64,000 nucleotides of DNA from Thermosediminibacter oceani DSM 16646 (GTDB taxonomy: Bacteria; Bacillota; Thermosediminibacteria; Thermosediminibacterales; Thermosediminibacteraceae), in assembly GCF_000144645.1 (NCBI RefSeq), contig NC_014377.1:1674001-1738000 (forward strand), written 5' to 3'. This document shows positions 62,626 through 64,000 of the stretch, one piece after another. The translations under genes were made by a program, and so were the position numbers. Position 1 is the first letter of the stretch; every line of letters begins with the position of its first letter. The notes below the pieces were generated by a model that was not told the origin of the DNA, did not search any database, and saw nothing but the letters and a program-made list of their open reading frames with translations.

Positions 62626-63432
62626 CTAATAATATACATCCGGCCGCCGGTCTTCAAATACGGGGATATATCTCCTCACCTTATCGACGGCTGAAAGGTC
62701 AATAGTTGTTTCAAATATGCCCTCCTTTTCATCAGCTTCTAGCAGCACTTCACCCCACGGGTTCACAACAAGGGATATACCCGGAAAGACGGCTTTGCCC
62801 TGGCTTCCCACTCTGTTTACACCCACCACGTAGAATTGATTCTCTATGGCCCTGACCATGTTCAGGAGTTTCCAGTGCATCTGTCTTGGTTTCGGCCACT
62901 GAGCCGGTACGAAAAGGATTCTGGCTCCGAGCAGCGCTATTTTCCTAATGAATTCCGGGAACCTTATGTCGTAGCATATAGCCAGACCACAGGTTACGCC
63001 GTCCAGGTCAAAGGTGACGGCCCTTTCGCCCGGTGCTACATACTTTTCCTCGCCCATCAGCCTGAACCTGTGGACCTTGTCGTACCGGGCTACAACCTCT
63101 CCGCTCCTGTTGATGACGTAAGCTGTGTTGTACACCCGGGGTTCCTCCGCGGGCGATTCGCTCCTGATGTCGGCTATAGAACCCGCTACTATGTTTATGC
63201 CGTTCTCCGCAGCTACTTTTTTGAGCCATTCTATGGTGGGCCTGCCGTCCCTGTCGGCTATCTCGGAGAGCCTTTCCAGGGCATAACCGGTGTTCCACAT
63301 TTCCGGCAGCACTATCACATCTGGCTTAACTTTTGGCTTCAAAGCCTCCCGCAAGAGCCCTTCCAACTTCCGGCGGTTTTCCACCGGGTCACCATGAGCT
63401 AAATCCATCTGAATAAGACTCACCTTAAGCAT
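62626..63432 (-). CDS. Carbon-nitrogen hydrolase (nitrilase superfamily, omega-amidase-like)
   Basis: A 268-residue enzyme with the Glu-Lys-Cys triad in V-L-P-E-M-W-N-T-G-Y, Y-D-K-V-H-R-F and C-Y-D-I-R-F-P-E. The last motif is characteristic of the Nit2/YafV branch that hydrolyses alpha-keto-omega-amides of the methionine and glutamine salvage routes. GGAG precedes the ATG. It is convergent to splB with a 12-bp gap. The exact substrate is inferred from motif type only. Confidence 0.9.
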   Translation of the reverse strand: MLKVSLIQMDLAHGDPVENRRKLEGLLREALKPKVKPDVIVLPEMWNTGYALERLSEIADRDGRPTIEWLKKVAAENGINIVAGSIADIRSESPAEEPRVYNTAYVINRSGEVVARYDKVHRFRLMGEEKYVAPGERAVTFDLDGVTCGLAICYDIRFPEFIRKIALLGARILFVPAQWPKPRQMHWKLLNMVRAIENQFYVVGVNRVGSQGKAVFPGISLVVNPWGEVLLEADEKEGIFETTIDLSAVDKVRRYIPVFEDRRPDVYY

Positions 63433-63468
63433 AACGAATCTCCTTTCGTAAAAAATTAACTGACTTCT

Positions 63469-64000
63469 TCAATCAGCCCTTATAACGAACGTATTGCCGG
63501 TTTCGAAGTACTTAAGGCCCATGGAAAAAACAAGATATCCGACAACGTTCAGGAGTATCCCAAATCCCAGGCTCCCAAGTATCCAAAAGTAAGCCCGGTT
63601 ATAAATAACCTGTACGGGGACGTAAGAGATGAAACCCGCCGGGATGACGGTGAATATTATCCATTTGGCCGCTCCCCTGAATATCCAGTTCGGGTACGTG
63701 CTGAAGGTGATCAGGGCGTTGTATAATTCCGTACCGATACCGTCTGCGGATTTGAGGAAAAAGCCAAGAGAACCCAGGATGAGAAGAAAACCGTGGATGA
63801 TTGCAGCCGAGATCGCCGACATCATTAAGAACAGAATAATTGACGCAAGTTCCGGTTTCAGTATGATAAAACTGATAAACCATATGAAAGCTTCCACCAG
63901 ATCCACCAGCTGCATCCTGGCGATTAAAAGGTGAAAGAGCGCATTTTTTGGCCTTACAAGGTAGTACTCAAGCTTACCCTCATTGATAAGCGCCGGGATC
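63469..64000 (-). CDS. ABC-2 family transporter permease (DUF990 type), truncated by window edge
   Basis: The minus-strand frame is open from the stop at 63469 to the window end, 177 codons. The first visible residues are I-P-A-L-I-N-E-G-K-L-E-Y-Y-L-V-R-P, the conserved loop of ABC-2/DUF990 permeases, followed by L-F-H-L-L-I-A-R-M-Q-L and four TM segments. The ATG at 63915 is internal, not the start. Such permeases come as pairs with an ATPase, which would lie beyond the window. They export antibiotics or lipids of unknown identity. Confidence 0.88.
   Translation of the reverse strand, partial: IPALINEGKLEYYLVRPKNALFHLLIARMQLVDLVEAFIWFISFIILKPELASIILFLMMSAISAAIIHGFLLILGSLGFFLKSADGIGTELYNALITFSTYPNWIFRGAAKWIIFTVIPAGFISYVPVQVIYNRAYFWILGSLGFGILLNVVGYLVFSMGLKYFETGNTFVIRAD

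Noticed and set aside
1-64000. tRNA or rRNA genes, CRISPR arrays, replication origin, prophage
   Set aside because: I looked for cloverleaf-type sequences, regular repeat-spacer patterns, DnaA-box clusters and phage genes on both strands and saw none; a tRNAscan or CRISPR search could still find something I missed.

Overview
The window looks like chromosome from an anaerobic, endospore-forming, probably thermophilic Gram-positive bacterium of the Clostridia (Thermoanaerobacterales/Thermosediminibacterales type). The evidence is the A/V-type ATPase operon, a split transketolase, the secA-prfB pair, spore photoproduct lyase, the CsaB/TagA cell-wall genes, strong GGAGG ribosome-binding sites, frequent TTG/GTG starts and canonical sigma-A promoters. 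The genus is inference; there is no rRNA here to check it.

Layout. 0.3-6 kb (minus): a small protein, then the cell-division/wall block ftsE-ftsX-envC-like-ctpA-PDZ membrane protein. 6-9.9 kb (minus): ribD-ribE-ribBA-ribH behind an FMN riboswitch. 10-15.8 kb (minus): a carbohydrate operon (GT4 glycosyltransferase, an alpha/alpha-barrel protein, and a 1182-residue GT-GH130 fusion). 16-18 kb: a TipA-type MerR regulator and a GH4 glycosidase. 18-25 kb (minus): transketolase halves, YitT, TagA, CsaB, DUF5693 and a small secreted protein. 25-31.9 kb (minus): prfB (programmed +1 frameshift), secA, DUF5317, HD-GYP, a 28-aa peptide and an unknown protein. 32-34.5 kb (plus): feoA and a FeoB split over two overlapping frames at a G7 run. 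34.5-36.1 kb: an IS1182-type element inside a duplicated bidirectional terminator. 36-38.5 kb (minus): a double-cubane-cluster-like 2-hydroxyacyl-CoA dehydratase homologue with an unexplained leader, then thiT behind a TPP riboswitch. 38.7-47.3 kb (plus): nine V-ATPase genes. 47.3-49.5 kb (minus): a P1B metal ATPase. 49.7-54.3 kb: UbiA prenyltransferase, a two-domain FMN lipoprotein, polyprenyl synthase and NDH-2. 54.5-57.8 kb (minus): a permease remnant, a debranching-type glycosidase and a LacI regulator. 57.9-64 kb: a YyaL/DUF255 protein, rtcB, splB, a nitrilase-family amidase and an ABC-2 permease cut by the window edge.

The strongest unexpected observation is that the P1B ATPase is almost certainly a selenoprotein. 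An in-frame TGA occupies the first cysteine of the HMA CxxC motif, and a bacterial SECIS-like hairpin starts 7 nt later. Read through, the gene has a proper ATG, RBS, sigma-A promoter and an SmtB/CadC-like operator.

A second theme is flavin-based extracellular electron transfer. UbiA, a lipoprotein with two flavinylation motifs, polyprenyl synthase and an NDH-2 with a membrane tail sit together and match core parts of the locus known from Listeria. The FMN-controlled riboflavin operon could supply the flavin. Several genes show marks of turnover: the IS element, the split feoB and the permease tail left beside the debranching enzyme.
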